Positions 24,772 through 33,062 of a DNA stretch of 64,000 nucleotides are shown here, piece by piece (the first letter of the stretch is position 1; each line of letters opens with the position of its first letter). The notes below the pieces were generated by a model. The model made no database searches and had not been told where the DNA came from. It worked only from the letters and a program-made list of their open reading frames with translations. The translations under genes and the position numbers were made by a program. The DNA is from Xylanibacter ruminicola Ga6B6 (lineage in GTDB: Bacteria; Bacteroidota; Bacteroidia; Bacteroidales; Bacteroidaceae), in assembly GCF_000687715.1 (NCBI RefSeq), contig NZ_JHXD01000001.1, positions 339,125 through 403,124 on the forward strand, in the 5' to 3' direction.

Positions 24772-25536
24772 TCATGGGCGACTCTCGCCTTCGATGTATT
24801 GCGAAAGGAGCAGGTGCTCGCCATCAAACATTACATAGGAGAACTGACTAATCCAGTCGCCTAAGATAATCATGCGGGCTTTCTTGGTGAGCTGCAGATC
24901 TACTTCGATGTGACGATGACCGTAGATGAAATAATCTACGTTAGAGTGGTACTGGATGTACTTTTTGGTAAACAGTACCAGATGCTCGCGGTTCTCGCCC
25001 ATATAGGCAGGCTCTTCGCCGTTAGGACGTTTCATGCGACTGTGCTTGGCCCAGTTCAATCCAAACCACATGCCCCAACGGGGATGTAATGACGAGAAGG
25101 CCCACTGACAAGCCTTGTTGTGGAAGATACTCTTGATAAGTTTGAACTTCTTATCAGGATCGCCCAGTCCGTCGCCATGCGCCAGGAAGAACATCTTTCC
25201 GTATATCTCCGTGGTCTCAGGTTTCTTATGCAGAATCACCCCGCACTCCTTTTCCAGATATTCGTAGGCCCAGATGTCGTGGTTGCCGGTAAAGTAATGC
25301 ACCTCGACACCCATGTCGGTGAGCTCCGAGATTTTTCCAAGGAAACGGGTATAGCCCTTGGGTACTACATATTTATATTCGTACCAGAAATCGAACATGT
25401 CGCCCAGCAGGTAGATGGCAGCCGCCTTCTCCTTGATGCTATCGAGAAAGCGAACCAGTCGGCGTTCCTGCATGCGCTGGTGCGGAATGGCTAACGAGCC
25501 CAAGTGGGCATCGGAAAGGAAATATACGTTCTTCAT
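24772..25536 (-). CDS. lpxH: UDP-2,3-diacylglucosamine diphosphatase (lipid A synthesis)
   Basis: A 254-residue metallophosphoesterase that cleaves UDP-diacylglucosamine to lipid X at the inner membrane. Metal ligands are visible: SDAHLGS (Asp9, His11), GDMFDFWYEY (Asp46), GNHD (Asn85-His86) and a C-terminal GHRH. I use the ATG at 25536, 1 bp after the stop of the upstream gene; the longer frame would run into that gene. Last gene of the operon efp-GT2-radC-MIP18-lpxH. The family also contains related phosphatases, but size and motifs favour LpxH. Confidence 0.9.
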   Translation of the reverse strand: MKNVYFLSDAHLGSLAIPHQRMQERRLVRFLDSIKEKAAAIYLLGDMFDFWYEYKYVVPKGYTRFLGKISELTDMGVEVHYFTGNHDIWAYEYLEKECGVILHKKPETTEIYGKMFFLAHGDGLGDPDKKFKLIKSIFHNKACQWAFSSLHPRWGMWFGLNWAKHSRMKRPNGEEPAYMGENREHLVLFTKKYIQYHSNVDYFIYGHRHIEVDLQLTKKARMIILGDWISQFSYVMFDGEHLLLSQYIEGESRP

Positions 25537-25537
25537 A

Positions 25538-25858
25538 TTAATCGAATCCAAGTTCAACTCTCGCTTCTTCGCTCATCATACTCTGATCCCAAGCGGGTTC
25601 GAACACGAGATTAACATTGGCTCCCTTTACGCCATCCACACTCTCTACCTTGGTGCGGACATCCTCAAGGATAAAATCTGCAGCGGGACAGTTGGGGGCA
25701 GTAAAGGTCATGTCCAACTCAACAGAACTGTCGTCCTGTACATCTATCTTGTAAATCATTCCCAGGTCGTAGATATTGACGGGAATCTCGGGATCGTAAA
25801 CGGTCTTCAGTACATCTACAATCCGCTCTTCTATCTGTGTTTTCTCTTCCTGTGTCAT
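25538..25858 (-). CDS. MIP18/DUF59-family iron-sulfur cluster assembly protein
   Basis: A 106-residue small protein with the family core DPEIPVNIYDLGMIYKI and the conserved Cys region FTAPNCPAADFILEDV (Cys about residue 63). DUF59 proteins such as SufT act in Fe-S cluster maturation. The start at 25858 (MTQEEK) is chosen because longer frames overlap radC. It sits 19 bp after radC and 1 bp before lpxH. Confidence 0.88.
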   Translation of the reverse strand: MTQEEKTQIEERIVDVLKTVYDPEIPVNIYDLGMIYKIDVQDDSSVELDMTFTAPNCPAADFILEDVRTKVESVDGVKGANVNLVFEPAWDQSMMSEEARVELGFD

Positions 25859-25877
25859 AACTGTATATGTTTGTTTG

Positions 25878-26567
25878 TTAGCATTTTCCTTGTTCGTGGT
25901 AGCTGTAGTAGTGGCCATCGGTAACGATGACGTGATCGGCAAAGTGGATGTCCATCAGCTTACAGGCATTCATGATGCTGATGGTTAACTCATCATCCTG
26001 TTTGCTGGGCGTGATGCCACCCGATGGGTGGTTGTGACATGCCACCAGCTGTGTGGCGTTGCAGAGTACTGCCTCGCGGATGATAAGGCGAATATCTACT
26101 GCTGTTGCGGTAATGCCGCCACGGGCAATACGCAGTTTTTTTATCAATCGGTATTGCTGGTTTAGCAGCAGTACCCAGAACTCCTCTACATCCAGATCCT
26201 GCATCACTGGGTGCATGTGGTTGTAGATACGAGTGGCTGTGCCCAAGTCGGGGCGTTCTTCGGGTGTTTCCATCTGTCGGCGCTTGCCCAGTTCGCAGGC
26301 TGCCAGGATGGTGATGGCCTTGGCCTCGCCCACGCCATTGTACTGGCACAGGTCGTGAATGGATTTCTTGCCTAAGGTGTTCAGACTGTTGTTGCAGTCG
26401 GCTAAGATGCGCTTCATTAAATCTACGGCGCTCTCTTTGGTTGAACCCGAACCAATCAGTATGGCCAATAGCTCTGCGCTGCTCAGTGCCTCGGCACCCT
26501 GCGTAGCCATCTTTTCGCGAGGACGATCCTCTTCGGCCCACTGATTAATGTTCAGTTTCTCGTTCAT
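25878..26567 (-). CDS. radC: RadC-like JAB-domain protein (DNA repair family)
   Basis: 229 residues. The N-terminal UPF0758 helix-hairpin-helix part (about 22-100; ALSSAELLAILIGSG, YNGVGEAKAITILAA) is followed by the JAB/MPN metal domain with ACHNHPSGGITPSKQDD (His178, His180, Asp191). Despite the name, the family's role in repair is not established. The start at 26567 overlaps the upstream glycosyltransferase by 4 bp (ATGA), indicating translational coupling. Confidence 0.92.
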   Translation of the reverse strand: MNEKLNINQWAEEDRPREKMATQGAEALSSAELLAILIGSGSTKESAVDLMKRILADCNNSLNTLGKKSIHDLCQYNGVGEAKAITILAACELGKRRQMETPEERPDLGTATRIYNHMHPVMQDLDVEEFWVLLLNQQYRLIKKLRIARGGITATAVDIRLIIREAVLCNATQLVACHNHPSGGITPSKQDDELTISIMNACKLMDIHFADHVIVTDGHYYSYHEQGKC

Positions 26568-27553
26568 TTGTAGAAATTCTTTTCGAAAGCGGTAAATTCG
26601 TCTTGCTTCAGTACGCAGCGTTTCCACCACGACTCGATGAAGCCGAAACCGTAGCCCATCAGCTGTACAAAGGCGGCGGGGATGCTGAGCAATCCTACCC
26701 ACAAGCTCTTGTTCTTGATGCTTGAGTCGATGCAGAGCAACAGACTATATAATATAATAGGAACGCACGCGAGTGCCCAGAAAAGCGAAATGAGCAGCAA
26801 CCCGATGACACCCAAGGTGAATACGGTTGGCAGTAGATGCACTAACTTCATAGTGCCGGGATGGCGCTTCTCGAGATTGATACGAGCGATACCGCTGTTG
26901 TACACCTGACGGAAGAACTTACGGAAATCGGTACGGCGCTTGTGCCACACCCATGCCTCGGGGAAGAGACGTGGCATAAAACCTGCTTCCACAATACGGT
27001 ATGAGAAGTCGATATCCTCGCCAAAACGCATCTTGGTAAAGCCGCCCAACTGAAGATACACATCGCGACGGATGCCCATGTTGAACGAACGGGGATAGAA
27101 CTTATCGAGCTTAGCCTTTCCGCCGCGGATGCCACCTGTGGTAAAAAAGGATGTCATCGAATAGCTGATGGCCTTTTGTATCGGGGTGAACGATGGGTGC
27201 GTGGCGTCGGGACCGCCGAAGGCCTCGCATGGGTTCTGCTTGAGCTCGTCTTCTACTGCCTGTAGATAGCCTGCGGGCAGTACCACATCGCTGTCTAAGA
27301 TGATAACATACTCACCGTTAGCACGTTCGGCACCATAGTTGCGACTCTGACCGGGGCCGCTGTTCTCCTTGGCGTAATAATGCAAATCAAGGATGCTTGC
27401 GTATTTATCGCAAACATCCTTGCATGGTTTTACTGATCCGTCCTCTACTATCAGAACCTCAAAATCCTTAACGGTTTGTTCACAGAGGCTCTGTAACAGT
27501 TCGTCTACCTCGTCGGGACGATTGTAGACGGGAACGATGATCGAGTATCTCAT
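26564..27553 (-). CDS. Family 2 glycosyltransferase, membrane-anchored
   Basis: 329 residues. The GT-A domain (about 1-230) has the nucleotide-sugar site SIIVPVYNRPDEVDELLQSL and VEDGS, a DxD-like ILDSDV motif, and the acceptor-side region FGEDIDFSYRIVEAG. Two hydrophobic stretches (about 245-285, 290-312) anchor it in the inner membrane. Overlaps efp by 1 bp and radC by 4 bp. Acceptor unknown; cell-envelope glycan synthesis is likely given the neighbouring lpxH. Confidence 0.9.
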   Translation of the reverse strand: MRYSIIVPVYNRPDEVDELLQSLCEQTVKDFEVLIVEDGSVKPCKDVCDKYASILDLHYYAKENSGPGQSRNYGAERANGEYVIILDSDVVLPAGYLQAVEDELKQNPCEAFGGPDATHPSFTPIQKAISYSMTSFFTTGGIRGGKAKLDKFYPRSFNMGIRRDVYLQLGGFTKMRFGEDIDFSYRIVEAGFMPRLFPEAWVWHKRRTDFRKFFRQVYNSGIARINLEKRHPGTMKLVHLLPTVFTLGVIGLLLISLFWALACVPIILYSLLLCIDSSIKNKSLWVGLLSIPAAFVQLMGYGFGFIESWWKRCVLKQDEFTAFEKNFYK

Positions 27554-28119
27554 TATTCCTTTACACGCTGCAGGTAAGAACCGTCGCGAGTGTCAACCTG
27601 AATTAGGTCGCCCTCGTTGATGAACAGAGGAACACGAACCTCAACACCTGTCTCCAGAGTAGCAGGCTTCAGAGTGTTGGTAGCTGTGTCGCCCTTAACA
27701 CCAGGCTCAGAGTGAGTAACGCGGAGAACGGTCTTAACAGGCATCTCAGCGTAAAGGATAGTACCATCGGTAGTGTCAGAAACAACCTCCACGATGTCGC
27801 TCTCCTTCATGTACTCATGACCGATTACGAGCTCGTTGTCGATGGGGATCTGCTCGAATGTCTCCTGATTCATGAAGATACGACCAGACTGGTCCTCATA
27901 GAGATACTGGTAAGGACGACGCTCGATGATTACATCCTCTAGCTTCTCACCGATGTTGAAGCGACGCTCCAGTACGCGACCGTCTGAAACGTTCTTAACC
28001 TTGATAATCATGATGGTGTTACCCTTACCTGGCTTGCGGTGCTGGAAATCGATGCACACCCAGATGCCACCGTCCATGCGAATGGCGGTGCCCTTTTTAA
28101 TGTCTTGTGAATTAATCAT
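27553..28119 (-). CDS. efp: Translation elongation factor P
   Basis: A 188-residue factor that relieves ribosome stalling at polyproline. Three beta-barrel domains; the exposed loop that is modified in other bacteria appears as HRKPGKGNT (Lys32). The middle and C-terminal parts (ERRPYQYLYEDQSGRIFMNQETFEQI; LKPATLETGVEVRVPLFINEGD) are typical. First gene of a five-gene minus-strand operon with promoter box 28158-28165. No EpmA-type modifying gene is nearby. Confidence 0.96.
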   Translation of the reverse strand: MINSQDIKKGTAIRMDGGIWVCIDFQHRKPGKGNTIMIIKVKNVSDGRVLERRFNIGEKLEDVIIERRPYQYLYEDQSGRIFMNQETFEQIPIDNELVIGHEYMKESDIVEVVSDTTDGTILYAEMPVKTVLRVTHSEPGVKGDTATNTLKPATLETGVEVRVPLFINEGDLIQVDTRDGSYLQRVKE

Positions 28120-28157
28120 AAACCTTTAAAATGTTACTTTTATATCGTTTTCGGGTG

Positions 28158-28165
28158 CAAAGGTA
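28158..28165 (-). promoter_or_regulatory. Bacteroidota -7 box for the efp operon
   Basis: TACCTTTG on the minus strand, 38 bp before the efp start. Confidence 0.55.
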
Positions 28166-28215
28166 CTGCTTTTTTGGAAAAAAACATAAAAAGTTTAGCT
28201 AAAAATCGTATAAAA

Positions 28216-28247
28216 TTTGCGTAATTCAAAAGAAATGAGTACTTTTG
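28216..28247 (+). promoter_or_regulatory. Promoter of rpmH
   Basis: TTTG (28216-28219) and TACTTTTG (28240-28247) separated by 20 bp. Confidence 0.65.
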
Positions 28248-28293
28248 CACCCCAAATCGGTAAATAAATAACAAAATTAAATAAGTATTCACA

Positions 28294-28449
28294 ATGAAGA
28301 GAACATTTCAGCCACACAATCGCCGTCGCGTAAACAAGCACGGCTTCCGTGAGAGAATGGCCACCAAGAACGGTCGTCGAGTACTGGCTGCTCGTCGCGC
28401 TAAGGGCCGCAAGAAGTTGACAGTTTCTGACGAGAATCACGGAAAGTAA
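28294..28449 (+). CDS. rpmH: 50S ribosomal protein L34
   Basis: A 51-residue, very basic protein starting [20 protein letters not shown], the invariant L34 opening, followed by [22 protein letters not shown]. Longer than the usual 44-46 residues owing to the acidic tail TVSDENHGK. Own promoter upstream and a terminator at 28481-28522. No rnpA gene follows. Confidence 0.97.
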   Translation: MKRTFQPHNRRRVNKHGFRERMATKNGRRVLAARRAKGRKKLTVSDENHGK

Positions 28450-28480
28450 TCCGAGAGGAACTTAGAAAATGAGTTAAAAT

Positions 28481-28522
28481 AGAAAGAAGTAGAGTGAAAT
28501 CTTTGCTTCTTTCTGTTTTTTT
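28481..28522 (+). terminator. Terminator after rpmH
   Basis: AGAAAGAAG (28481-28489) pairs with CTTCTTTCT (28506-28514), followed by G and seven T. Confidence 0.8.
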
Positions 28523-28525
28523 ATG

Positions 28526-28533
28526 TACTTTTG
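28526..28533 (+). promoter_or_regulatory. Bacteroidota -7 box for the PASTA operon
   Basis: TACTTTTG directly after the rpmH terminator T-tract, 22 bp before the ATG at 28556. Confidence 0.6.
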
Positions 28534-28555
28534 TACCGAAATAGAGAAGTAAAAG

Positions 28556-29206
28556 ATGAAAACAAAAGAATTCTTCGGCAAGTTCTGTAGTAAGTTCCTG
28601 ATTTGGAACCTGATAGCGATGGCACTCGTGGTCATCCTGTTGGTGGTAGGTGTGAACTACGGACTGGACTGGTACACCCATCACGGTGAGAGTATCAGAG
28701 TGCCGAATATAGAGGGTATGCGAATAACCAAGGCACGCGAGATGATGGAAGAGTGCGGACTGGAGATTGTGGTAACCGATTCGGGTTACAACAAACGCTT
28801 GCCTGCCGACTGCGTACTGACGCAGAGCCCTGGTGCCGGACTGACTGTTAAGTCGGGGCATACCATTTATGTAACCATCAACTCGTCGAACTCGCCATCG
28901 GTAGCTATTCCCGATGTGGTGGATAACTGCAGCTACCGCGAGGCCGAGGCAAAACTGATATCATTAGGATTCAAGGTACTTCCGCCACAGTATGTAACAG
29001 GTGAGAAGGATTGGGTTTACGGTGTATCGTGCAATGGTCGAAAGGTATCAACTGGCGAACGCATATCCATCGAACAGCCCCTGACGCTGCTGGTAGGTAG
29101 CGGACAGTATGGTTCCGATGAAGAATTGAACGTAATTGGTGGCGACGATGCTCTGATGCAGAGCGGTAATGGCGAAGTGGATGATTTTGAGGAGGTAACA
29201 GAATGA
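28556..29206 (+). CDS. Membrane-anchored PASTA-domain protein
   Basis: 216 residues: a TM helix (about 17-36) followed by PASTA repeats facing the periplasm (about 45-110, VPNIEGMRITKAREMMEECGL ... LTQSPGAGLTVKSGHTIYV; about 116-185, IPDVVDNCSYREAEAKLISLGF). An acidic tail follows. PASTA domains bind peptidoglycan stems or beta-lactams. Unlike Firmicute PASTA proteins it has no kinase or penicillin-binding domain. Overlaps rluD by 4 bp and lies two genes upstream of ddl, consistent with a cell-wall role. Confidence 0.9.
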   Translation: MKTKEFFGKFCSKFLIWNLIAMALVVILLVVGVNYGLDWYTHHGESIRVPNIEGMRITKAREMMEECGLEIVVTDSGYNKRLPADCVLTQSPGAGLTVKSGHTIYVTINSSNSPSVAIPDVVDNCSYREAEAKLISLGFKVLPPQYVTGEKDWVYGVSCNGRKVSTGERISIEQPLTLLVGSGQYGSDEELNVIGGDDALMQSGNGEVDDFEEVTE

Positions 29207-30246
29207 CAAACGAAACCATCGATATCGAAGAGCAGGAGCAAGAAGACTTGCTGTACGAACACTTTCGTATGGAGGTTGATAAAGGACAGGTGCCTATACG
29301 TATTGATAAGTACCTGGTTGAACATCAGCCACACTCCAGTCGTAACCGTATCCAGCAGGCTGCCGATGCGGGTTTTATTCATGTAAACGAAAAGCCTGTA
29401 AAAAGTAACTATAAGGTACGCCCGGGCGATATCATCACACTGATGCTCGATCGTCCGCATTACGATACTACGATAGAACCCGAGGATATCCCCTTGGAGG
29501 TGGTTTACGAGGATGCCGACCTGATGGTGATTAACAAGCCTGCAGGTATGGTGGTTCACCCGGGATGCGGCAACTTTAACGGCACCTTGGTAAATGCAAT
29601 AGCCTGGCATCTGAAGGATTTGGCCAGCTACGATCCTAACGACCCAGAGGTGGGTTTGGTGCATCGCATCGATAAGGATACCAGTGGTCTGTTGGTAGTA
29701 GCTAAAACGCCAGATGCCAAGACGTCACTAGGAAAACAATTCTTTAATAAGACCACCCATCGCAGTTATAATGCCTTGGTGTGGGGAAACTTTGTGGAGG
29801 ACGAAGGACGTATCGAAGGAAATATCGGTCGCGATCCCAAGGACCGTCTGCGTATGGAGGTTTTTCCACCCGATTCGGAGATAGGAAAACCTGCTGTAAC
29901 CCATTACAAGGTGTTGGAGCGTTATGGCTATGTAACGCTGGTGGAGTGTATCCTCGAAACAGGTCGTACCCATCAGATACGTGCTCACATGAAACATATC
30001 GGACACCCGTTGTTTGCCGATGAGCGCTATGGCGGTACCGAACTGCTGCGTGGCGAGCGCACTGCCAGCTACAAGGCTTATATCCAGAACTGTTTTAAGC
30101 TCTGTCCGCGTCAGGTACTGCATGCCAAGACCTTAGGTTTTGTACACCCCACCACGGGTAAGCAGATGGACTTTACATCGGAGTGGCCTGCTGATATGAC
30201 GGCTCTGATTGATAAATGGAGAAAGTATATAAAGGCAAAAGAATAA
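29203..30246 (+). CDS. rluD: RluA-family 23S rRNA pseudouridine synthase (RluD-like)
   Basis: 347 residues. An S4 RNA-binding domain (about 28-95; RIDKYLVEHQPHSSRNRIQQAADAG) is followed by the catalytic domain with the HRIDKDTSGLLVVAK signature containing the catalytic Asp (Asp152 or nearby), and TGRTHQIRAHMKHIGHPLFAD at the C-terminal side. S4 plus catalytic domain fits RluD (23S positions 1911/1915/1917). ATGA overlap with the PASTA gene. Confidence 0.92.
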   Translation: MTNETIDIEEQEQEDLLYEHFRMEVDKGQVPIRIDKYLVEHQPHSSRNRIQQAADAGFIHVNEKPVKSNYKVRPGDIITLMLDRPHYDTTIEPEDIPLEVVYEDADLMVINKPAGMVVHPGCGNFNGTLVNAIAWHLKDLASYDPNDPEVGLVHRIDKDTSGLLVVAKTPDAKTSLGKQFFNKTTHRSYNALVWGNFVEDEGRIEGNIGRDPKDRLRMEVFPPDSEIGKPAVTHYKVLERYGYVTLVECILETGRTHQIRAHMKHIGHPLFADERYGGTELLRGERTASYKAYIQNCFKLCPRQVLHAKTLGFVHPTTGKQMDFTSEWPADMTALIDKWRKYIKAKE

Positions 30247-30267
30247 GAAGTAAAAACATAAGATACA

Positions 30268-31260
30268 ATGGAGAACTTAAAGAGAACGATTGCCATCGTA
30301 TGTGGTGGCGACTCATCAGAACACGACGTTTCTCTGCGCTCGGCACAGGGACTTTATTCATTTTTTGATAAGGAACGCTACGATGTGTATATCGTAGATA
30401 TCAAAGGACAGGACTGGCACGTGGAGTTGTCAGATGGAACTACAGCTAAGATTGACCGAAACGACTTCTCGTTTATGGAAAACGGCGAGGCCAAGGTTTT
30501 CGACTATGCTTATATCACCATTCATGGTACCCCAGGCGAGAACGGTCTGTTGCAGGGCTATTTCGATCTGATTGGTTTGCCTTACAGCACCAGCGGCGTA
30601 CTGGTTGAGGCTATGACTTTTGATAAGTTCGTGCTGAACCAGTATCTGCGTGGCTACGGTGTAAAGGTGGCCGACTCGCTGCTGATTCGTCAGGGCTACG
30701 AGGAATTGGTGAGCGATGATGAGATTGAGGAGCGTATCGGTATGCCATGTTTTGTAAAGCCTGCTGCCGATGGTTCATCATTCGGTGTATCGAAGGTGAA
30801 GGAGAAGGATATGCTGGCTCCTGCCATCCGCAAGGCCATGCTCGAGAGTCCTGAGATTATGGTTGAGAGCTACCTCGAAGGTACCGAGATCTCTATCGGT
30901 GTTTATAAGACCAAGGAGAAGACCGTGGTTCTGCCTGCCACCGAGGTGGTTACCAGCAACGAGTTCTTTGATTACGATGCCAAGTACAACGGACAGGTAC
31001 AGGAGATTACTCCAGCCCGTTTGCCCGAGGATGTAACAGAGCGCGTACGCCAGATTACCTCGCATATCTACGATATCCTGCATTGTAATGGTATCATCCG
31101 TATCGACTTTATCATCTCGAAGAAGGGTGACATCTCGATGCTTGAGGTTAATACCACACCAGGTATGACTGCTACCAGCTTTATTCCTCAGCAGGTACGT
31201 GCAGCAGGTCTGTCGATGACCGATGTGCTGACAGAGATTGTTGAGAATCAGTTTGATTAA
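30268..31260 (+). CDS. ddl: D-alanine--D-alanine ligase
   Basis: A 330-residue ATP-grasp enzyme that makes the D-Ala-D-Ala used by MurF (also in this window). Features: N-terminal AIVCGGDSSEHDVSLRSAQGL, HGTPGENGLLQGYFDLIGLPYSTSGV, CFVKPAADGSSFGVSKV, and the metal-binding end IIRIDFIISKKGDISMLEVNTTPGMTATS. Follows rluD by 21 bp in an operon whose members serve envelope and ribosome functions. Confidence 0.96.
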   Translation: MENLKRTIAIVCGGDSSEHDVSLRSAQGLYSFFDKERYDVYIVDIKGQDWHVELSDGTTAKIDRNDFSFMENGEAKVFDYAYITIHGTPGENGLLQGYFDLIGLPYSTSGVLVEAMTFDKFVLNQYLRGYGVKVADSLLIRQGYEELVSDDEIEERIGMPCFVKPAADGSSFGVSKVKEKDMLAPAIRKAMLESPEIMVESYLEGTEISIGVYKTKEKTVVLPATEVVTSNEFFDYDAKYNGQVQEITPARLPEDVTERVRQITSHIYDILHCNGIIRIDFIISKKGDISMLEVNTTPGMTATSFIPQQVRAAGLSMTDVLTEIVENQFD

Positions 31261-31263
31261 TAT

Positions 31264-32406
31264 ATGAGAGAAGAGTTCGACGAGATCCGACCTTACGAGG
31301 CGGGAGAGATGAAGCAGGCGTTCGACGACTTGCTCAACGACAGACAGTTCCAAATGATACTGAAGGGTTTTACCCCTTGGTTGCCTAAATCGATGCGTAA
31401 CGCTTTGTTGCGCTTGGCATTTACTGGTATCAAAACACCACTCGATTTCCAGAAGCGTTTTATGAAACCTGTGGTTAACTACATCATCCGCAAACATACC
31501 GACGGGTGCTCGTTCCAGGATTCTTCGATTGCAGCTTACGATAAGAGTCAGCGATACACATTTGTGTCGAATCATCGCGATATCGTGCTTGACTCGGCAT
31601 TCTTGGATGTAAAGCTGGTTGAAGCAGGTTATCCCACTACCGTTGAAATAGGTATTGGCGATAATCTGCTTATCTATCCGTGGATTAAACGATTGGTGCG
31701 TATGAACAAGGCCTTTACCGTACGTCGTGGCTTGTCGTTGCGCGAAACGTTGGCAGCCTCGCAACTTATGAGTCGTTATATCCACTATGCCGTAACCCAG
31801 AAAAAGGAGAATATCTGGATTGCCCAACGCGAGGGTAGAGCCAAGGATTCGAGCGACCGTACCCAGGATGCTGTGCTTAAGATGCTGGCGATGGGGGGCG
31901 ACTTGAAGGAGCTGAACATCGTACCGCTCACCATCAGCTATGAGTTCGACCCTTGCGACTATCTTAAGGCGCAGGAGTTCCAACAGAAGCGTGATAATCC
32001 GGCCTTTAAGAAGTCGCGTCAGGACGACCTTGATAACATGAAGACCGGTATCTTTGGCTATAAGGGTCGAGTGGTATATCGTCCGGCCGCACCTATCAAT
32101 ACCTGGATAGATGAACTGAGTGATCTGCCCAAAACAGAGTGGTTCAAGGCGCTGGCCGAGCGGATGGACCGCGAGATTCATCGTGGCTATGAGCTTTACC
32201 CCTGTAACTACATCGCCCTGGATGAGTTGAATGGCAATCAGGCCAATGCAGCCCATTATACCGATGCTGATGTGAAACGTTTCAATCAGTACTTAGCTGG
32301 TCAGATGGCTAAGATACAGTTGCCAAATAAGGATGAGGCATTCCTGCGTGAGCGCATGCTGACGATGTATGCCAACCCTGTACGAAACTTAATGGCTGCC
32401 CAATGA
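31264..32406 (+). CDS. PlsC/PlsB-like acyltransferase
   Basis: 380 residues. The acyltransferase block begins with VSNHRDIVLDSAFL (a variant of the catalytic NHx4D box with one extra residue) and continues with a substrate pocket AFTVRRGL and a block IWIAQREGRAKDSSDRTQDAVLKML, which corresponds to the E-G-R/T region. Such proteins transfer acyl groups to glycerol-phosphate derivatives or related lipids. Bacteroidetes homologues are annotated as 1-acyl-glycerol-3-phosphate acyltransferases. Gap of 3 bp after ddl; overlaps the next gene by 4 bp. Confidence 0.85.
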   Translation: MREEFDEIRPYEAGEMKQAFDDLLNDRQFQMILKGFTPWLPKSMRNALLRLAFTGIKTPLDFQKRFMKPVVNYIIRKHTDGCSFQDSSIAAYDKSQRYTFVSNHRDIVLDSAFLDVKLVEAGYPTTVEIGIGDNLLIYPWIKRLVRMNKAFTVRRGLSLRETLAASQLMSRYIHYAVTQKKENIWIAQREGRAKDSSDRTQDAVLKMLAMGGDLKELNIVPLTISYEFDPCDYLKAQEFQQKRDNPAFKKSRQDDLDNMKTGIFGYKGRVVYRPAAPINTWIDELSDLPKTEWFKALAERMDREIHRGYELYPCNYIALDELNGNQANAAHYTDADVKRFNQYLAGQMAKIQLPNKDEAFLRERMLTMYANPVRNLMAAQ

Positions 32407-33059
32407 AAAAGTTGCTTTGCATAGTATCTACCTTCCTCATCATCTCGTGCTCTCAGGATGTTTACGATAAGGGTGAGGGGAAGTACTCTTTGTTGCGAGG
32501 CGACTTTGCTGAGGCTATAGTGAACAGCAACCAGCAGGTAACAAAGATTGTTACCGATGATGGCGACGAACTGTCGCTCACTGCACCTTATACTGCCAAG
32601 TGGGTGAACAAGGCCGATACCACCTATCGCTGTATGCTATACTATAATAAGGTGAACAATCAGGCTGAGGTGGTTTCGATGGGCCAGGTGCCATGTGCTT
32701 TCATTGCTTTGCTTTCGGATTTTGATAAGCCACTGTTGACCGATCCTGTGAAGTTCGAGAGCACCTGGATGAGTAAAACGGGAAAGTATCTGAACTTGAG
32801 TCTGCAGCTAAAAACGGGTGTTACCGATGATTCTACTGCCGCCCAGAGCTTAGCGATTGTTAGCGATACACTGGTTAAGCATGCTGATGGCAAGCAGATA
32901 CGTCATCTTATTCTGTATCACGATCAGGGTAACGTGCCAGAATATTATTCAACCAAGGTGTACATGAGTATCCCTACAAACAGAATTGATGCCGACTCCG
33001 TTAGAATCAGCATCAACTCCTACGATGGTGAAGTCATCACCAAGCACCGTATCCGTTAA
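32403..33059 (+). CDS. Lipoprotein of unknown function (possibly NigD-like)
   Basis: 218 residues with a lipoprotein signal (IVSTFLIISC, Cys about 16). The rest is a beta-rich protein of alternating strands (AIVNSNQQVTKIVTDDGDELSLTAPYTAKW; RCMLYYNKVNNQAEVVSMGQV). Layout and length recall the NigD-like lipoproteins of Bacteroidetes, but I cannot confirm the family. Coupled (ATGA overlap) to the acyltransferase and last in the operon; no terminator is evident before the convergent GH31 gene at 33063. Confidence 0.7.
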   Translation: MKKLLCIVSTFLIISCSQDVYDKGEGKYSLLRGDFAEAIVNSNQQVTKIVTDDGDELSLTAPYTAKWVNKADTTYRCMLYYNKVNNQAEVVSMGQVPCAFIALLSDFDKPLLTDPVKFESTWMSKTGKYLNLSLQLKTGVTDDSTAAQSLAIVSDTLVKHADGKQIRHLILYHDQGNVPEYYSTKVYMSIPTNRIDADSVRISINSYDGEVITKHRIR

Positions 33060-33062
33060 TTT

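Noticed and set aside
30778..32256. 492-codon minus-strand frame opposite ddl and the acyltransferase
   Set aside because: Spans two well-supported genes on the other strand and shows no family signature; long antisense frames arise from codon bias here.
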